Source of the DNA: Hermatobates lingyangjiaoensis
Lineage: Eukaryota > Arthropoda > Insecta > Hemiptera > Hermatobatidae
NCBI GenBank assembly: GCA_026182355.1
Contig: JAPFBL010000068.1
Span: forward strand, 9,523,001-9,587,000
DNA: 64,000 nt
Direction of reading: 5' to 3'
Shown: piece by piece, positions 22,102 through 34,989 of the stretch
Layout: every line of letters starts with the position of its first letter
Position numbering within the stretch: position 1 is the first letter of the stretch
Position numbers and translations under genes: made by a program
Notes under the pieces: generated by a model
Databases searched by the model: none
The model's input: only the letters and a program-made list of their open reading frames with translations
What the model was told of the DNA's origin: nothing

Positions 22102-22691
22102 TTATACTCTATGCTTTGGTATAGTTTCATTTTGATTCGTCATACGGTATGGTTTGCATTGCTCTCAAAGCTTTCAAATTGAACTATAAGCCAAAATTTT
22201 TACATTTTATTGAAAATAATATTTGCTATTGTTTCAAAAATCTGAGGACATTTTTCTTTTATTTTTTCTTCTCCTCAAGGGCAATAAAAAAATTGAAAAT
22301 CTCTGGAATTTGTCGTTTGGGAGAAAAAAAATGTTGCCTAGAAGCAGTTTTTTTTTGGCAAGAAATGTCATTTTCCCATTATGCATAAATGCTCCCAAAC
22401 AATGGAGCACATTTGCACTATAATAGCACTTTGGATACAGTCACCCATCTATCCACACATAGACTATGGAATAAACTTCATAAAACAACTTTTGGGATCC
22501 CAACATGTAATTCCGTCAAAATGTCGCGATCGAATTTTGTCACGATCACTATATATTAGTTAGAGTAAATTAAAAATTCAATCATCCTTTTCTGTAAAAT
22601 TGATGTATTTATTAGATCAGTTTGTGGTATAGTGTCCATAAAAAATCTGACTGCAGATTTTGATTATTGTTCCTGTTTTGAGGTCCCTAAA

Positions 22692-24130
22692 GCCTTTTTT
22701 TTTTTTTTTTTATGATATCTGTGTGTATGAGTGTATTTTTTTCAACATGTCCCACTTTTTTGTACACATATAATATAAACAATTATAAAATTATGTTAAA
22801 TATGTATATTGGCTGTGTAATAAATAGTTACGTTAATTTATACATTAATACAATTACAGAATATATTATATAGAAATATACCTAATAATACATAATTAGT
22901 TAGATTATACTAATTAAACAAAATTTAGTGCAACATCTTAGTACATACAGGCCAATGTTTATATATTAACAATACGTCAAATTTAATTTGATTTATAAAC
23001 TCAATAACAGTTCCACGAATGTCATTTGGTAACAGCTTCTATTTTGTTGGTGGCCATACTTTACAATTGTAATTATCCGTGGAATGAGCTGCTGTCTGCT
23101 TCTATCTACTCTAGGGCCGTTAAATATTAAATGGTCATTATCCTGATAAGCTTGTCCACAGGGGCGTCCCGGGGACGTAACTCTATTCATTTTAGACAGA
23201 TATTTATAGAATTTTCCATGGCCTGTCATGAACTGGGTGACCCTGTATCCTGGGCTGAAATTCGTAAGACTGATACGGGATTTAACGGCTGGGAAAAACT
23301 ACTTTGTTAAGGAGCCAATGGCATTATCTATCAACTGTGCATTCCATTTATTTAATCTATTCATACTGTTGCGTTAAATTATTTGGACTTATTAGGTAAA
23401 CGATTTCAAACAATACCACAAGTTTTATATTTTCAAAATTCAACTCAAAAGAGAACAGAAATCGCAGGTAACTTGACCTTACCTCTTCTTTTTTAAAAAA
23501 TATAAAAATACCCAGTCCAGTAACATTTAATACCCTAGAACACAAAGTAGTCGCTTCGCGTGAATATTGTGGTTTCTTTTGTAGAATGACCAATGAGGTA
23601 GGAAGTAGTTATTTCTTGAATGGCTTTTGTCCACGTAAACATTACTTTTCATAATCATTGAGAGTGTTAAAAAGTTCCAGCTTCCTGTAACTAAGCAATA
23701 ATGCTTTTTACAATTATTGTCATCTTGGACTCCTTTGAATCTGATCTGAATGTAATATCCTAGATTTGGCCATCATTCAAAATTTAAGTTTGAACAGAAA
23801 GATTACTCAGAACTACTTCTCCTTTTTATCTCATACTGCTGGTGCAGCTTCTTTGCTTTAAAAATTATAGGTTTCATGCTAGAAATTATTCAGAAAGCAT
23901 CATGAGATATGGTTGAATAGCCTGAAACCATTCGTGTGGCAATTATTCGTTGAAATCTATTAAGCTTTTTTTTCTCATGTACCATACTTTATATTTAACA
24001 CACTATACAACACTGGTACTGCATACAAAAGAATTGGAAGCAATGTTCCTTTATGTATAACTCTTAACGCCTCTGTCCCTATACCCCAGTGTACCTTTGC
24101 TTCTCTGGAGAGTAGATCCATAAACTGCAA
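22692..24130 (-). mobile_element. LINE with RNase H, 5'-truncated, with poly(A) end (LINE-1)
   Basis: On the minus strand the copy starts in the end of ORF2 RT. It runs through the RNase H region to a stop near 22993, a 3' UTR, and a 17-base A run (T run at 22695-22711 on the plus strand). A terminal poly(A) and 5' truncation are typical LINE products. No target-site duplication was found. Confidence 0.75.
22993..24130 (-). pseudogene. LINE ORF2 C-terminus (RT end, RNase H, Cys motif)
   Basis: From 24130 downward one frame reads L-L-S-R-E-A-K-V-H-W-G-I-G-T-E-A-L, then H-K-G-T-L-L-P-I-L-L-Y-A-V-P-V, then L-N-R-F-Q-R-I-I-A-T and G-Y-S-T-I-S-H-D-A. This is the conserved end of jockey/R1-type reverse transcriptases, with two in-frame TGA stops. 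The RNase H region is poorly readable. The C-terminus is clear at 22993-23229: T-G-H-G-K-F, R-V-T-S-P, C-G-Q-A-Y, D-H-L-I-F. It resembles the terminal Cys/His motif of these ORF2 proteins. Confidence 0.78.
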
Positions 24131-24169
24131 CTTTTTTTATACACAGAGCTTATAAGTTGATACCATATC

Positions 24170-24235
24170 CATATATATATGTGTGAGAGAGAGAGAGAGA
24201 GTGAGTGAGAGGGAAAGGAAAGTGAGTGTGAGTAG
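24170..24235. repeat. Compound (TA)n / (GA)n microsatellite
   Basis: A short TA run passes into GTGTGAGAGAGAG and GAGTGAGAG-type repeats. Confidence 0.9.
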
Positions 24236-24376
24236 GTTGATGCATATCCAATGGTACCATGGAGTTACAACAACCTTACATGGCATGGACCAAATTCATA
24301 CCTTACACAAAAATGGTCGATAGAATTAACTATATGAACCATAAATATTAAAAAAAGTAGCTATAGTTATTAAGTA

Positions 24377-25058
24377 CACTCGACTTTCAAATTTCAGTAC
24401 TAATAGAGACCGAGACAGGTCCGGAAACAAAAAAGTTCGGAAATTGGTAACACTGGTAAATGGTAGTCTACTTTTAGGTAAGGGAGGCTAAGTGGTTGAT
24501 AGCATGTCAAGACGTACCATATACATAACCTCACTAAAACTTTCTAATAGGGCTAGGCTATCTCAATTTCATTTACTTTATCACACTATACATTTCATTT
24601 AAATAAGAAATATTTTTCATACATAATAAACTTAATCGTGAAAAAAAAAGAGAGTAGCCTAATTGTTCACGACAGGCCACGACGTACCATAGGATATATA
24701 GCATAACCTCTACACAGTTTAGCAGGGTTAGTCTACCTCTGTGAAGTAGTGTAGGCATATCAGAAGCTAGGCTATTCACTCCCTAACCTTGTCACAATCA
24801 CGTTCAATTAGTGCAGTAGATACAGTTAGTTTATGTTTATTATGCATTAAAATACGTAATAATAATATTGTTTATGCGTAATAATGGTACAGTTTATTTA
24901 AGATAAAGACATTGGAGTAGCCTAGGCTACTCAGCCTTATTCTTCCCTCATTGTGAATTACCAATACCAGGACCATAATTTATGCTATTCAAAAGAAAAA
25001 AAATTAAGGAAACTTGAAAGTACGCTCTCTTGAAGTATGAAAACTCGGGGGTCTAGTG
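24377..25058. mobile_element. pogo/Tigger-like MITE
   Basis: The ends CACTCGACTTTCAAATTTCAG and (reverse complement of the right end) CACTAGACCCCCGAGTTTTC are related, and TA dinucleotides flank both (24375-24376 and 25059-25060). Tigger/pogo elements of the Tc1/mariner group have such ends, with a TA target. The interior is non-coding and includes two related GACGTACCATA...CATAACCTC segments. Confidence 0.6.
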
Positions 25059-25389
25059 TATAGCAAAATATTTTGTGAGGAAAATCTACCTAAATTTAGA
25101 GGGTTAACAATAACCTACCGTATTTGCTTACATTGGCTTACAAAACATTTAACGTAATCGACTTGAACAAAAAATTGAATGTGAATGTTAATAAAAGAAA
25201 TTTGGTAATATTTAAGTAAGTTTATAATATATGAATATGTTTTCATTGAAATTAATTGTATAGAAACTTATTTCACAAACATTTTTGTTTACTCTTAACA
25301 TCTAACTAAATAACATATAATTTTGCGAGAAAGATTTACTTCGAATTTGTATTAAAATTAGTTTTAATATTGAAAATAATATTAAAAAC

Positions 25390-25765
25390 AAGTTGACGCT
25401 TATATGGGTATCTGGATACATGGAAATGCAGTGGAAGATGTTTAACCCAAAAAAATCTTTCTGCTGTTTGATGTACAACAACCACCAGTTTCCTCAACGA
25501 ATGAATGAACAAGAAGGAAGCAGATAAAAATAGCTAAAACAATCAGGTCGAATGCAGTCTAATAATATCACTCCAACTGAAATAAATGTTTAAAGAAAAT
25601 AATAAATCTCTGTATGTAGATTTAATATTATATGTGGAATATCTAACCAGACATTGCTCTTTTAAATACCACTTATACCAACTGCAATTATAATCATATG
25701 TAGACTGCAAAGTCTGCCTTAAAGAAGCAGAAATCTGTGATCATATTCTATGTAAATGAGAGAAA
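25390..25765 (+). pseudogene. LINE RNase H and Cys motif remnant (LINE-2)
   Basis: L-I-W-V-S-G-Y-M-E-M-Q (25399-25435) corresponds to the W-V-P-G-H-x-G-I-x-G-N-E motif of LINE RNase H. About 280 bases later V-D-C-K-V-C-L-K-E-A-E-I-C-D-H-I-L-C matches the terminal C-x2-C...H-x3-C motif of ORF2. The part between is broken by stops. Confidence 0.6.
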
Positions 25766-25921
25766 TAGTCATTATGAGGATTATTGTAAAGTCATATCTA
25801 AAATCAGAATGAGTGAGAGATACTCATTTAATGACAGTTATTAGGTTAATTATATGACTAAAAATGTAATGTTGATTTTAGAAATGACAAAGGGAAATAC
25901 AATATGATAAATAAAAAAAGA

Positions 25922-26024
25922 TTTCTCATTAACAAGTGAAACATCAATCAATGATCAAACCAGAATATGAAATGGGAAAACAAGACTAAGATCTTTCAAC
26001 CGTAACAAGTGGTCTTCGTCAGAG
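25922..26024 (-). mobile_element. PLE family B terminal tail with hammerhead-like core
   Basis: This minus-strand single copy of the P2 arm has CTGACGA (26016-26022), one A, a GACCA/CGGTT-type stem, GAAA (25994-25997), then the gatcttagtcttg tail and atgatcaatgattgatg end. It is not palindromic here. The adjoining sequence at 26030-26100 was not recognised. Confidence 0.65.
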
Positions 26025-26029
26025 TCAAA

Positions 26030-28265
26030 AACTCAACAGATTGAATATGATGATTATAACTGGGGTGATCACTAGTCTAATGGAACTCTTGCCCACAGAT
26101 TATTCAAAGTAAAAATTCACTGAATATATTTTTTCTTCTTTTATGATGATTTACTCTATTAAGCAGTTACAGAAAAAATTTTTTCTAAAGGAAAGTAAAA
26201 CTTTATAAAATTTGTATTGAAGTATTTCTTACTATTAGAGGACAGAGTATGAGTCAGAGGATCAGAGTTTCTTTCTATTCATTTATTAGCTATTACATTG
26301 TTTATTCTTGACTTTATTATCAAAATATTCAATAATGTTGTGCTTTTAAAGACAGTTTAATAACTTAGTAATTGTTAAAGCAAGAATCTTTTAGAGAGAA
26401 AGTGAAAGCAATTGTGAAGGAATGCGATCCTCTATTACTCTATCTGAAAACAGTTTACTTAATTACACTGAAATGCAAGAAGAAGATATTAAAGCAGAAA
26501 CTGAAGAACACAAGTTATTTAACTCAAGTCAAAAGAAAAATGATAAGAAAATGTTCCATTGAGCTTTTTACGAACCAAAATATTCTTAGATGTATAACTA
26601 ACTCAATTTAACATGCCATTTAACTATTTCCATGCATCAATCGCGAAAGGTAAAATATTTTTTCTGCATGTAAAGGTCAGAAATAAAATGAAAAATATAT
26701 ATAATCATTTGAGCAAGACTGAAACAACGTACCTCGTAAAAGTGATACATAACTTCTCCTGACATACCTAATTGTATATTACAACCTCTATGGTGCTAAT
26801 AAAATACATATGTGTTTATAAAATACATCTTAGTTGTACAAATTGTTAATATTTTATCATGAATTTGTTCTGTTTTTATTAATTTTATATTTTCAATTAT
26901 ACTTTACGTTCCCCTATAATTTTGACAGCCTTTACAAACAAAACATTTAAAGTAACTTAATCACTTAACAACATAAGAAATTATTTAAAAAAATAGATCC
27001 TAGTTAATTCCATGTTGATTATAATTTTTAAACCCTAATGGTGGAGAAATGCTTTAAAAATAAAAATTTTTCAAGGTTTGAAATAAGAAGGAAAATTAAA
27101 GTACATATATTTAAAAAAAATCATGCTGCTTAGTTTTATTTCTGTTGTTCATTTGAAGACTATCGCATAATTTAATATTCATTTCAGTTGATAAATACTT
27201 CTTAAAATCAGAATATTCAACAGTCAGATAGGAATATTTACAGCAAAATGTCTAGTTAAAGCCTTGATATAGGCTTTGGTTGTAGACCAACTAAATGCAA
27301 CTGAAAACATCTGGAATTCAAAGCAGGAGGCCGCTGATTGTTAATTGGGCCGTTCTTTCCCGGCTCAAAGAGGCATAATTTTACACTAATGACAAAGTTT
27401 GAATCTAAATAAATTTTCCTAAAACATTTATTTGTCCTTAATAATCGAAATGAACATTCAAAATATTATTCAAAATATTGGTATTGTTCGGCTATATATT
27501 AATTATGCTTAATAAACTGGTAATATCTGTTATCTATAACAGTTTTTGATGCACACAAAAGCTGAGCTAGCAAGAACCTTGATAACATTTCGAAATGAGG
27601 ATTTGTTTCTTAATTGAAACGTTCAATTGTTCCAAATATCATTTTTTTATATTTTTGAGTTAAAATGCTAACATGAGTTACAGCAATACTTACCCATATT
27701 AGTTGTGATCATGTGGAATATTAAAATTGACTTTACATTCACATTAACTGCAACTGTTTGGAAAGCTTTCTAAGATTTTGTTATTGTTCTTTATTTAAAA
27801 AATACAAGATTATTTACTAAAGGGTAAAGATTATTAATTATCAAATGGGTAAACATATAGTCGACATACACTCCTACAGCTTTAAATATTCAGAAATACA
27901 TAGACTAAGTTTAAACATAACATAGAGTATGGACTTAAACATAGACTAAGTTTAAGTTGATGTACAAACTTATTTAGTCGCACAAAAAGAATTTAGATAC
28001 CTTTACCGATTCAATACAATAAATGTATAACTGTAACACTTATTCTTATCACTTATATCTATAAGTGATATCTTAGAAATAACACTTATTTCTAAGTCCT
28101 CTATTGATGTTTGTAATTCGATGTTGTGTATGAAGGTTATAGGGTGTGAGAGTATTCAAAAGTTTATGGGTACGCTGCAGCCCACATCCTTTGAAGAATC
28201 TAATTCATATTTTACAACATTCTGGCCTGATAGCCTATATTTTAGTTAAACATTTTAGATTATAG
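26030..28265. other. Unassigned AT-rich DNA
   Basis: A 79-codon frame at 26372-26611 is lysine-rich and unrecognised, and probably chance. 27895-27955 holds a short tandem duplication of catagactaagttta. 28040-28095 contains two neighbouring perfect hairpins (CACTTATA..TATAAGTG and CTTAGAAATAA..TTATTTCTAAG). Confidence 0.35.
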
Positions 28266-28269
28266 CCAA

Positions 28270-29010
28270 ATGTTTTAGTGCAATACTTCCTAAAGGAAAA
28301 ATCACTTTGAGGATTTTTTTCAAAATTACATTAACAAAAAGGGGTGCTATGGTACATTTTGTTTTAAACAAGTTTTTTTAACGCTAAACGGCTAATTAGA
28401 AGCAGTAGAATTAACTATAAGAAACATAAAATTAGAACTTTACAATAAAAAAATCTCATAAAATGGTAATGGAAAACTGCTAATGGTAATATAGCTTTAA
28501 AAACTGAAAATTTACTTTAGAATAATGAATCTCCTGCTTTATTCATTGGATCTGTTGAGATTGCTTTGAAATTTAAGTAAATGGAGTGAAATAATATTGT
28601 TAACCAGAGGTTTGAACAACAGAAATTGAAAATGCATTAATGTCAATATTAATTAATGATAATATGATATAAAATAATAATAAAATTTCTAAATTAAATA
28701 AAATCAACGCTAATCACACATATATTTTCTGATATTTTTGATGGTACGAGTATGATGGACGGTTGGCTTTCATTTTTTTGACAAAGCTTTAAAATATTAA
28801 TAATATGTCTTATTGAACAATGATTTCAAGTTTCTTATAACCGATTAAATCGTTATATTTATATGCATACAAATGATGCATTATTGATTAATAATATGCA
28901 TATACATCAAAATATATCCAAAAATCAGTAGGTTACAACGAGTTTTGATATTATATTTACTTATAGTAAAGTTGAGTGAAGGCGATTCCAGGTTTTTAGT
29001 GATATGACTG
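28270..29010 (-). repeat. Family X copy, inverted (X5)
   Basis: The minus strand contains the agccgtttagcgttaaaaaa landmark and the aatgtaattttgaaaaaaa landmark of X3. The terminal module TTTACTTATAGTAAA with agttgagtgaaggcg lies at 28965-28990. The interior is diverged. Confidence 0.5.
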
Positions 29011-30849
29011 TAAAAAATCCAACAAGTAACAAGTTTAAGGTAGTAGTTTTTCTATCTGATATTCTAACGTGTATGATGTTCAAAAAAAATTTAAAATACA
29101 ACTGTAATGATGTAAAACAGAACATTTTCATTATTTATGGTTGCAAGAAGAAGTGGATGAAGAATATTCTGTCTTATAATTATGCATTAAAGTACTTTTT
29201 TTACATTACTTAAAGTTAAAGAGCTAATTGCTGACTTAGAATAAAAAGTAGTTGATAAAATATTTAATTACGTAAATATAATTTAAAAATATAGTTTTTC
29301 AGTATAATTTAAAAAAAATGGTTCCATCTTATTAATTGTATTACTATTTCTTTTGTTTTTACAAACTCTGTGCAATTATACTAATTAACTTCTTTTTTGT
29401 AAGGATGCTCCATTGTACTCATCGTGATTAATTTGATTTTTTTATAACGCTGTGACAATGGTTACATTTTCATTAAAATTAGCAAAATAGAGATAACTAC
29501 ATTAAAAAGAGTGATTGAATTAAATACCTTGTCAACTAACTTAATAATATATTTTCTTTTAGTAAAATTGAGTGCACAACCAAATTTCTTTAAAATATAA
29601 AACATATTATTATTAACTGACTTTGAAAGTCAGGTACTAAATTCCACTAATACATACATTGTTTCCATTTTTTATATTTTATAATAAAATGTCTATTAGA
29701 AATGTTTATTTAAAATCAATATTTATTATATACAATCATTTTTTTTAATCCAAAATCATCAAAATTTACAGATCTGCATTTAGTTCACTGGCTGAATTAA
29801 CCTTTTATATGTTTTCAAACCATCATGGTCTCATTCATTTGATTAATTAGATTACCAAGTGATGCTTTCATGTGAAATTATTTTTGTTTAGATAATTATT
29901 TTTCTAAAAGTAGATCAAACATTTTTCTAAACATTTTGAAGAAAATATATCAAAATGTAAACATCAGAAAGAAAGTCAGTACACAATTTAAAATTATCTT
30001 CTCTTTTTTTTACTACATTGAGTTAAATTGTAACTATTAAATGATTTTAAACAAATGTATTGTGTAATAATAAGAAATACTACATAATAGTAATGCAAGA
30101 CAAAAAAAAGAAAATGGAAAGACATCTTTACTAATTCGCATTAGAAAAATGCTTAATGAAAGAATGCCACTAAAACATTCAACAACTTTTAAAACTGACT
30201 CATTTATATTAATATACAATAAAAGTGTAATTTAAACGAGTTATTCCTGCAAAAATAATATAATATACATATATTTAATTATTTTTAACTTCTTAGAATA
30301 TTATATAATTAAATGGTTTTCTATATATTAATAACAATAGATGCAATTCAAATATAATCTTTTAATATCAGAAGAGAAAGGAAATTAGTAATTATATGTA
30401 TAGAATAAAATATCACAAATATTAGTAATAATATCTTATAATATAACTAATGATGCAGTTTTTTTATGAAATTTAATTTTAACACAGTTTAAACATTTTT
30501 TATATTAAAATGTAAAATTATTTTAGCATAACATAATAGTTTTAATCAATAACAGAGTGTGCATATAACATTTTTTTTAATCAATGTTTTAATTCAAACA
30601 TTAACAAACTGTTATTTTACAATCATTTATTGTTTTAACCTAGTTTTAATAATCCAGCTTAAAACTAGTTTTTCTTTAAAATTCAGCTTAATTTAAATTG
30701 ATTATATCTTGCAAATAGTTATTATGTAATTAATTAACTCATTACTGCTTTAACTTAGTTATTGATAAGTAAAGTAATTAATTTTAAACATTATTTAAAA
30801 AGTCAGAACCTTTTTATGTAGTATCTTTAGGTTTCTTATATACATTATA
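29011..30849. other. Unassigned, very AT-rich DNA
   Basis: No recognisable feature. Frames here are short and of low complexity. Confidence 0.35.
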
Positions 30850-31503
30850 CTAGCAGACTTATATTCTACTACTTATTTTACAGACTTATACTACATTATA
30901 TTACCAGTCTTTGACAATATTTCTCAAAAATTTAGAGCTGATATGTGGCATTCCAAATATCATTAGAACTTATAGAATTATCGAAAATTATATATTATTA
31001 CAGCCCGTAACTGTAATTAGATCTGGAGTTCACTTTACGTTTTGCAGCTTTAGATACTGAGCTCAAATTTTATTCTGGCAGTACTTCTTATTTAGCACAC
31101 GGATAGGTAGGGATCACTTATTTAAAGATGGCAAATTATGATAAACGCATATGAAATTAAAATCAACTAACAATAACTACTTAGTACATTAACAGGCACT
31201 TAAACATTCATGTATATTTTTAGCTATATACTTGTATATCTGTGTAGCTAACCAATCATAGCTAAAAAGTCAATCACTTTGCTTCTATGTTGAATTCAAA
31301 TCTTAGTTTTTGAATTAGAAACTATGAAAGTTTCAGCTCCCTATGACTTATGGTGGCTGACTTTGCTTGTGACAAAATTATGTACAGACAGAATTTTTTC
31401 TAACGGTGAATTCGGTTTCCCTAATGTACAAAACATAAAATTTATTTAAAACGAGTTAGTCCTAAGCAATGTGCAAACAAAATCTTTCTTTTATTTATAT
31501 AGA
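30850..31503 (-). mobile_element. Non-autonomous Helitron
   Basis: The minus-strand 5' end TCTATATAAATAAAAGAAAG lies at 31503 and the CTAG 3' end at 30853-30850 (ataagtctgCTAG). An A precedes TC and a T follows CTAG on that strand. The 5' 170 bases match the other two Helitrons. The interior is non-coding. Confidence 0.75.
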
Positions 31504-31728
31504 TTTGCTGTGATTGATTTTATTTAATTGTCATATAATAGTAGATTAAATAACTAAATTACTATTTATTAATAATTAACTTATAAATGTATTTAAAATT
31601 GAAAGAAATAATTTTAAACATAAAGATTTGTCTGTAGATAAAATATTATCGTAAATTGTATATTTGTTCATATTAACATTTTTAGATTCAGTTATTTTTA
31701 CCAAATTATGTTTTTAGACTTTTTTTTC

Positions 31729-33990
31729 TCCTAAACTACAAACTTTGGAGATATGAAACTTTACAATCATAGAAACAACAAAATCAGTAAATGATAAATC
31801 TAGCTGCTAAACTATAAATTATAGAGATATGAAATTTTATGATCATGGAAGGAACAAAATCAGTAAATGAAAAATCTGGAGTGGCCTACACTCAACTTTA
31901 ATATAAGTAAACATAATAGCATACTACTTGGGTATATAATATGTAAGTCTTATTTAGGCATAATATAAATGTCTAAATGGGAGATGTTTATTAGTCATTC
32001 ATTCGTGGAGCCTGAAGGAATCACAAATAGTGATTGATCCACTTATCAATACATATGATTATTTTTGTATGTCACATCATTAATGCATATACTATTATTA
32101 GTATAAGTACAACAGTAATAACATTTTACTGTAAACATTTAAAAATCTTTAACATTCCAAAGGCGATTGTCTTGCATTCAGCTACAATTTTATCAAAGAT
32201 TTGTATCTATTCTGGAATGATAGTCTACATTCTTTTTATGATCTTAAATGCAGATTTTATTCATAAGAGTTAGATGGACAAATTTTTAATAGATCTTCTA
32301 CATGTATTTCTACATTCTCCTTTGTTGTTATATAGATTTTGAATAAACATTATAAATTTAGGTTCAGTTGGAATAAGCTTTTTAAGCTGTATTGGACAAA
32401 GTTATTCTCGGCAGTTTTTATGGTTTCATTTTGATCTATTTGTTAGTTCAACTTCTCTGATTGCCTACGTATGTTGGTGCCAATATGCAAAATTGTCAAG
32501 ACTGCAGAGTTCTTGTATGGTTCCAAACAATTACAAATTTTTTACTAACTCATAATTAGCTATTTATATTTTTTCAGCCATTCACAGAAAAATTTAATTA
32601 TTCAGACTGTTTACATTATTAATTTATGACAGGTCATTATATCAGAGTAGAAGCTTTTTATTGAAATCACGATGCATTCATTACAGAGACTGATATGAGT
32701 TCACAACGAAGCCGCATGTAAAATAGTCTACAATGGCATTGTATCCAACCCACCTTTAGGTTCTACTATCAATATTTCATTATATTAACTTCTTTGATAT
32801 TTCACTCTCAGAGAGGTATTTCTATTTTGTAAAATATACAGAAAATTATAATTCTTCATAAAAAATTCTAAATGTGAGATGTTTACCAGTTTTCAATCCC
32901 GGAGGTAATACAGATAGTGATTGATACAGTTATCAATATAGACGCTTATTTTTGTATATCCCATAACTGATGCGTATAATATAAATTGTATTACTACAGC
33001 AGTAATAACACTTTTGTAAAACCAAAGTAAAGATGTTTGTTACAAAATAATCTCAGAAACAGCATAGCATGGCTTTTGTTCATATAGCCAATGGATCTCT
33101 TACAATATGATCAGTAAAATAGCATGGCCAATGGTTCTGTTAAATTTAATGCAGCATATCTAATCTCCTTCTATATTAAATATTAAAGACAAAGATTTCT
33201 GTTTACGTCTTCCAAATATTCATATTTGGTGTGATAAAGGTCAGAAAAAATAAAAAAATTCTAGGTCATCAAACTTACGTTCTGTAATATATAACCACAT
33301 GGTCTATTACTCATATTTCAAATTCTAGTTAATATGATTCGCAAACATAAGAAAACGTACATCTTATAATAAGTTTTGTTGAATGGTGAACTACATAGAT
33401 TCATTACAGGATTTTGTTTGAGAAATCCACCATCCCATGGAAAGGATCAGGAATATATGTTCATTGGCGCTGAATTTTTAATGTAAGATTATTCTTCTTA
33501 TATCTATATAAGTCATTAAATTATTTAAAAATATTTCATTAAACCTTTAAACATCAATTTTATTCAGTGGATTCACTCCAAAAATTTCTAAGTCAATGTA
33601 AACAATGTAAATAAATCTAAACAAATACTACAAGTATAGCAAGTAAATAATTCAGGACCAATATTCAGTTCTTATAGCTTTATTGCTCTTTAAAGTAATT
33701 AAAATTTAATAAAAATTTTTATAAATTATTGTTTTTTTAATTTTTGGCGAAGTTTCATGGATTGTTAATGATCCGTGTAGCGTAAAAAAAACATTTTCTG
33801 AAAACAAAAATTGTTCTCTAACGGCCCTTTGGTTAATGTAATTATTAAATAAATTATTTCAACTCACCCTCTTTGGTAAGTCGTATATTTAGGTATAGTT
33901 GCATTTTGATCCGTCAAACGGTATGGCTTGTATCATAAAACGACTTCTGAGACCTCAAAACATGTAATTCCGTCAAAATCAAGTAAAAAG
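31729..33990 (+). repeat. Family X copy X2, rearranged
   Basis: It contains the terminal module at 31870 (aaaaatctggagtggcctac), a second partial copy of the adjacent region at 32860-33200, and the distal landmarks at 33470-33990, including gtcaaacggtatggc and catgtaattccgtcaaaat. The segment matching X1 22150-22470 is deleted. A tandem pair of about 77 bases (31729-31880) precedes the module. LINE remnants interrupt it at 32180-32600. Confidence 0.55.
32180..32600 (-). pseudogene. Degenerate LINE ORF2 C-terminal remnant (LINE-3)
   Basis: The DNA resembles 43690-44100 on the same strand, including a shared ttgtatggttccaa segment. Broken frames give D-K-I-V-A-E-C-K and related residues in place of the H-I-I-C-E-Y motif of LINE-4. 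Family membership comes from that comparison; coding content alone would not show it. Confidence 0.4.
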
Positions 33991-34129
33991 CCTCAGAGTT
34001 TTTAAAGCAACTGGAAATATATTGTTTTCAATAAAATATATAATTTTTACTCATGATTCAATTAGAAAGCGTGTAAGGAAAATACCCTACAGTTGGATGA
34101 ATCTAAATGAAATTATACTTGAAAATAGA

Positions 34130-34320
34130 GCATTATGTGGAGGAAAGCATTAAGTTGAGGTAATTTTTGTCAAAAATTAATGTAATTTTTCATTATATTA
34201 ATCAAAGCGGCATTATCGTACATTTTATGTTTTGAGAAAATCTTTTTTGACTTTAAACGGTTCATTAAAGAACAATGAAATTTTTGCCCAAAAATTGAAC
34301 AAAAAATTAGCAATTTATAA
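34130..34320 (-). repeat. Family X fragment, inverted
   Basis: The minus strand reads gctaattttttgttcaattt, then aatgaaccgtttaaagtca, matching X3 42205-42290. Confidence 0.5.
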
Positions 34321-34425
34321 AAAAAATTAGTGAAATTTCAGTTATTGAAAGGAGGAATAAGGCTATAGAAACTGAATATTCATTCTTGCTTGTCGTTGCC
34401 ATTCTTCGGAGGGATTCACATCTAT

Positions 34426-34460
34426 CATCCTGATGATGATGCCATCGAAATATAGTTCTG
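34426..34460 (+). ncRNA. Hammerhead-like motif, family D type
   Basis: CTGATGA (34430-34436), one T, a GATG/CATC stem with a one-base loop, then GAAATATAG. The downstream tail (gttctgagtttctgtttc) resembles that after the 38721 motif. It lies in no recognisable element and stem I is weak. Confidence 0.4.
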
Positions 34461-34555
34461 AGTTTCTGTTTCATTTCTGTGTTTTCTTTTTGTGAATTTA
34501 ATATTTTTATATGTAGTTCCCTATCTTTTTTAATATCATAAACGTCACACAAAAT

Positions 34556-34985
34556 ATGTTGTGGCCTAAACTCAACTTTATTATAAGTAAAAAAAAAATC
34601 AAACTGGTTAATAACACAATGATTTTTGTCTCCTTAAAAGCTTTCACATTAAATCATAGGTCAAATTTTTTTACTGCTGAAAAAACATAATCTTCTTAAT
34701 GTTTTAGAACATTAAAAAATTCTTTCATAATTTTTTTCTGTGATTAATTTATAATTGGGTTCATAACATCACTGTCTTAAAGTTTTTATAATATAGAACA
34801 GAAGTATTCATTGCTCATGCTTCAGTATTATCCAAAGATAATATGATTCATGAACACAAAAAAATCTACACGTAAGGTTATGTTTTGTTCAAGAGTGCAA
34901 CATACTTATCTGTTAGAGCATTTTGTTAGAAGAATTCATCATACCATGGATAGCATAAGGAATTATTTTTTAAAGAAATGACAAA
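34556..34985 (+). repeat. Family X fragment (X6)
   Basis: It starts with the terminal module (gtggcctaaactcaacttta) and includes tgttcaagagtgcaacat with a ccatcataccatgga-like block that matches X1 20248-20320. Confidence 0.5.
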
Positions 34986-34989
34986 AAAA

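Larger units (their letters stand above)
19294..22579 (+). repeat. Family X copy X1, longest copy, split by a Helitron
   Basis: X is a dispersed non-coding family of unknown class. X1 opens with aaaaatctacagcgccctac and an ACTATAAAC module, and ends at cacgatcactatatattag plus agtaaattaaaaattc. Without the Helitron it is about 1.9 kb. Its middle contains paired landmarks also seen in X2 and X3: ccaatattcagttcttat, gagccgttt and gtcaaacggtatggc. The inner edge modules TTTACTATAAGTAAA (5') and TTTACTTATAGTAAA (3') are reverse complements in better-preserved copies, suggesting short terminal inverted repeats. Confidence 0.6.
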
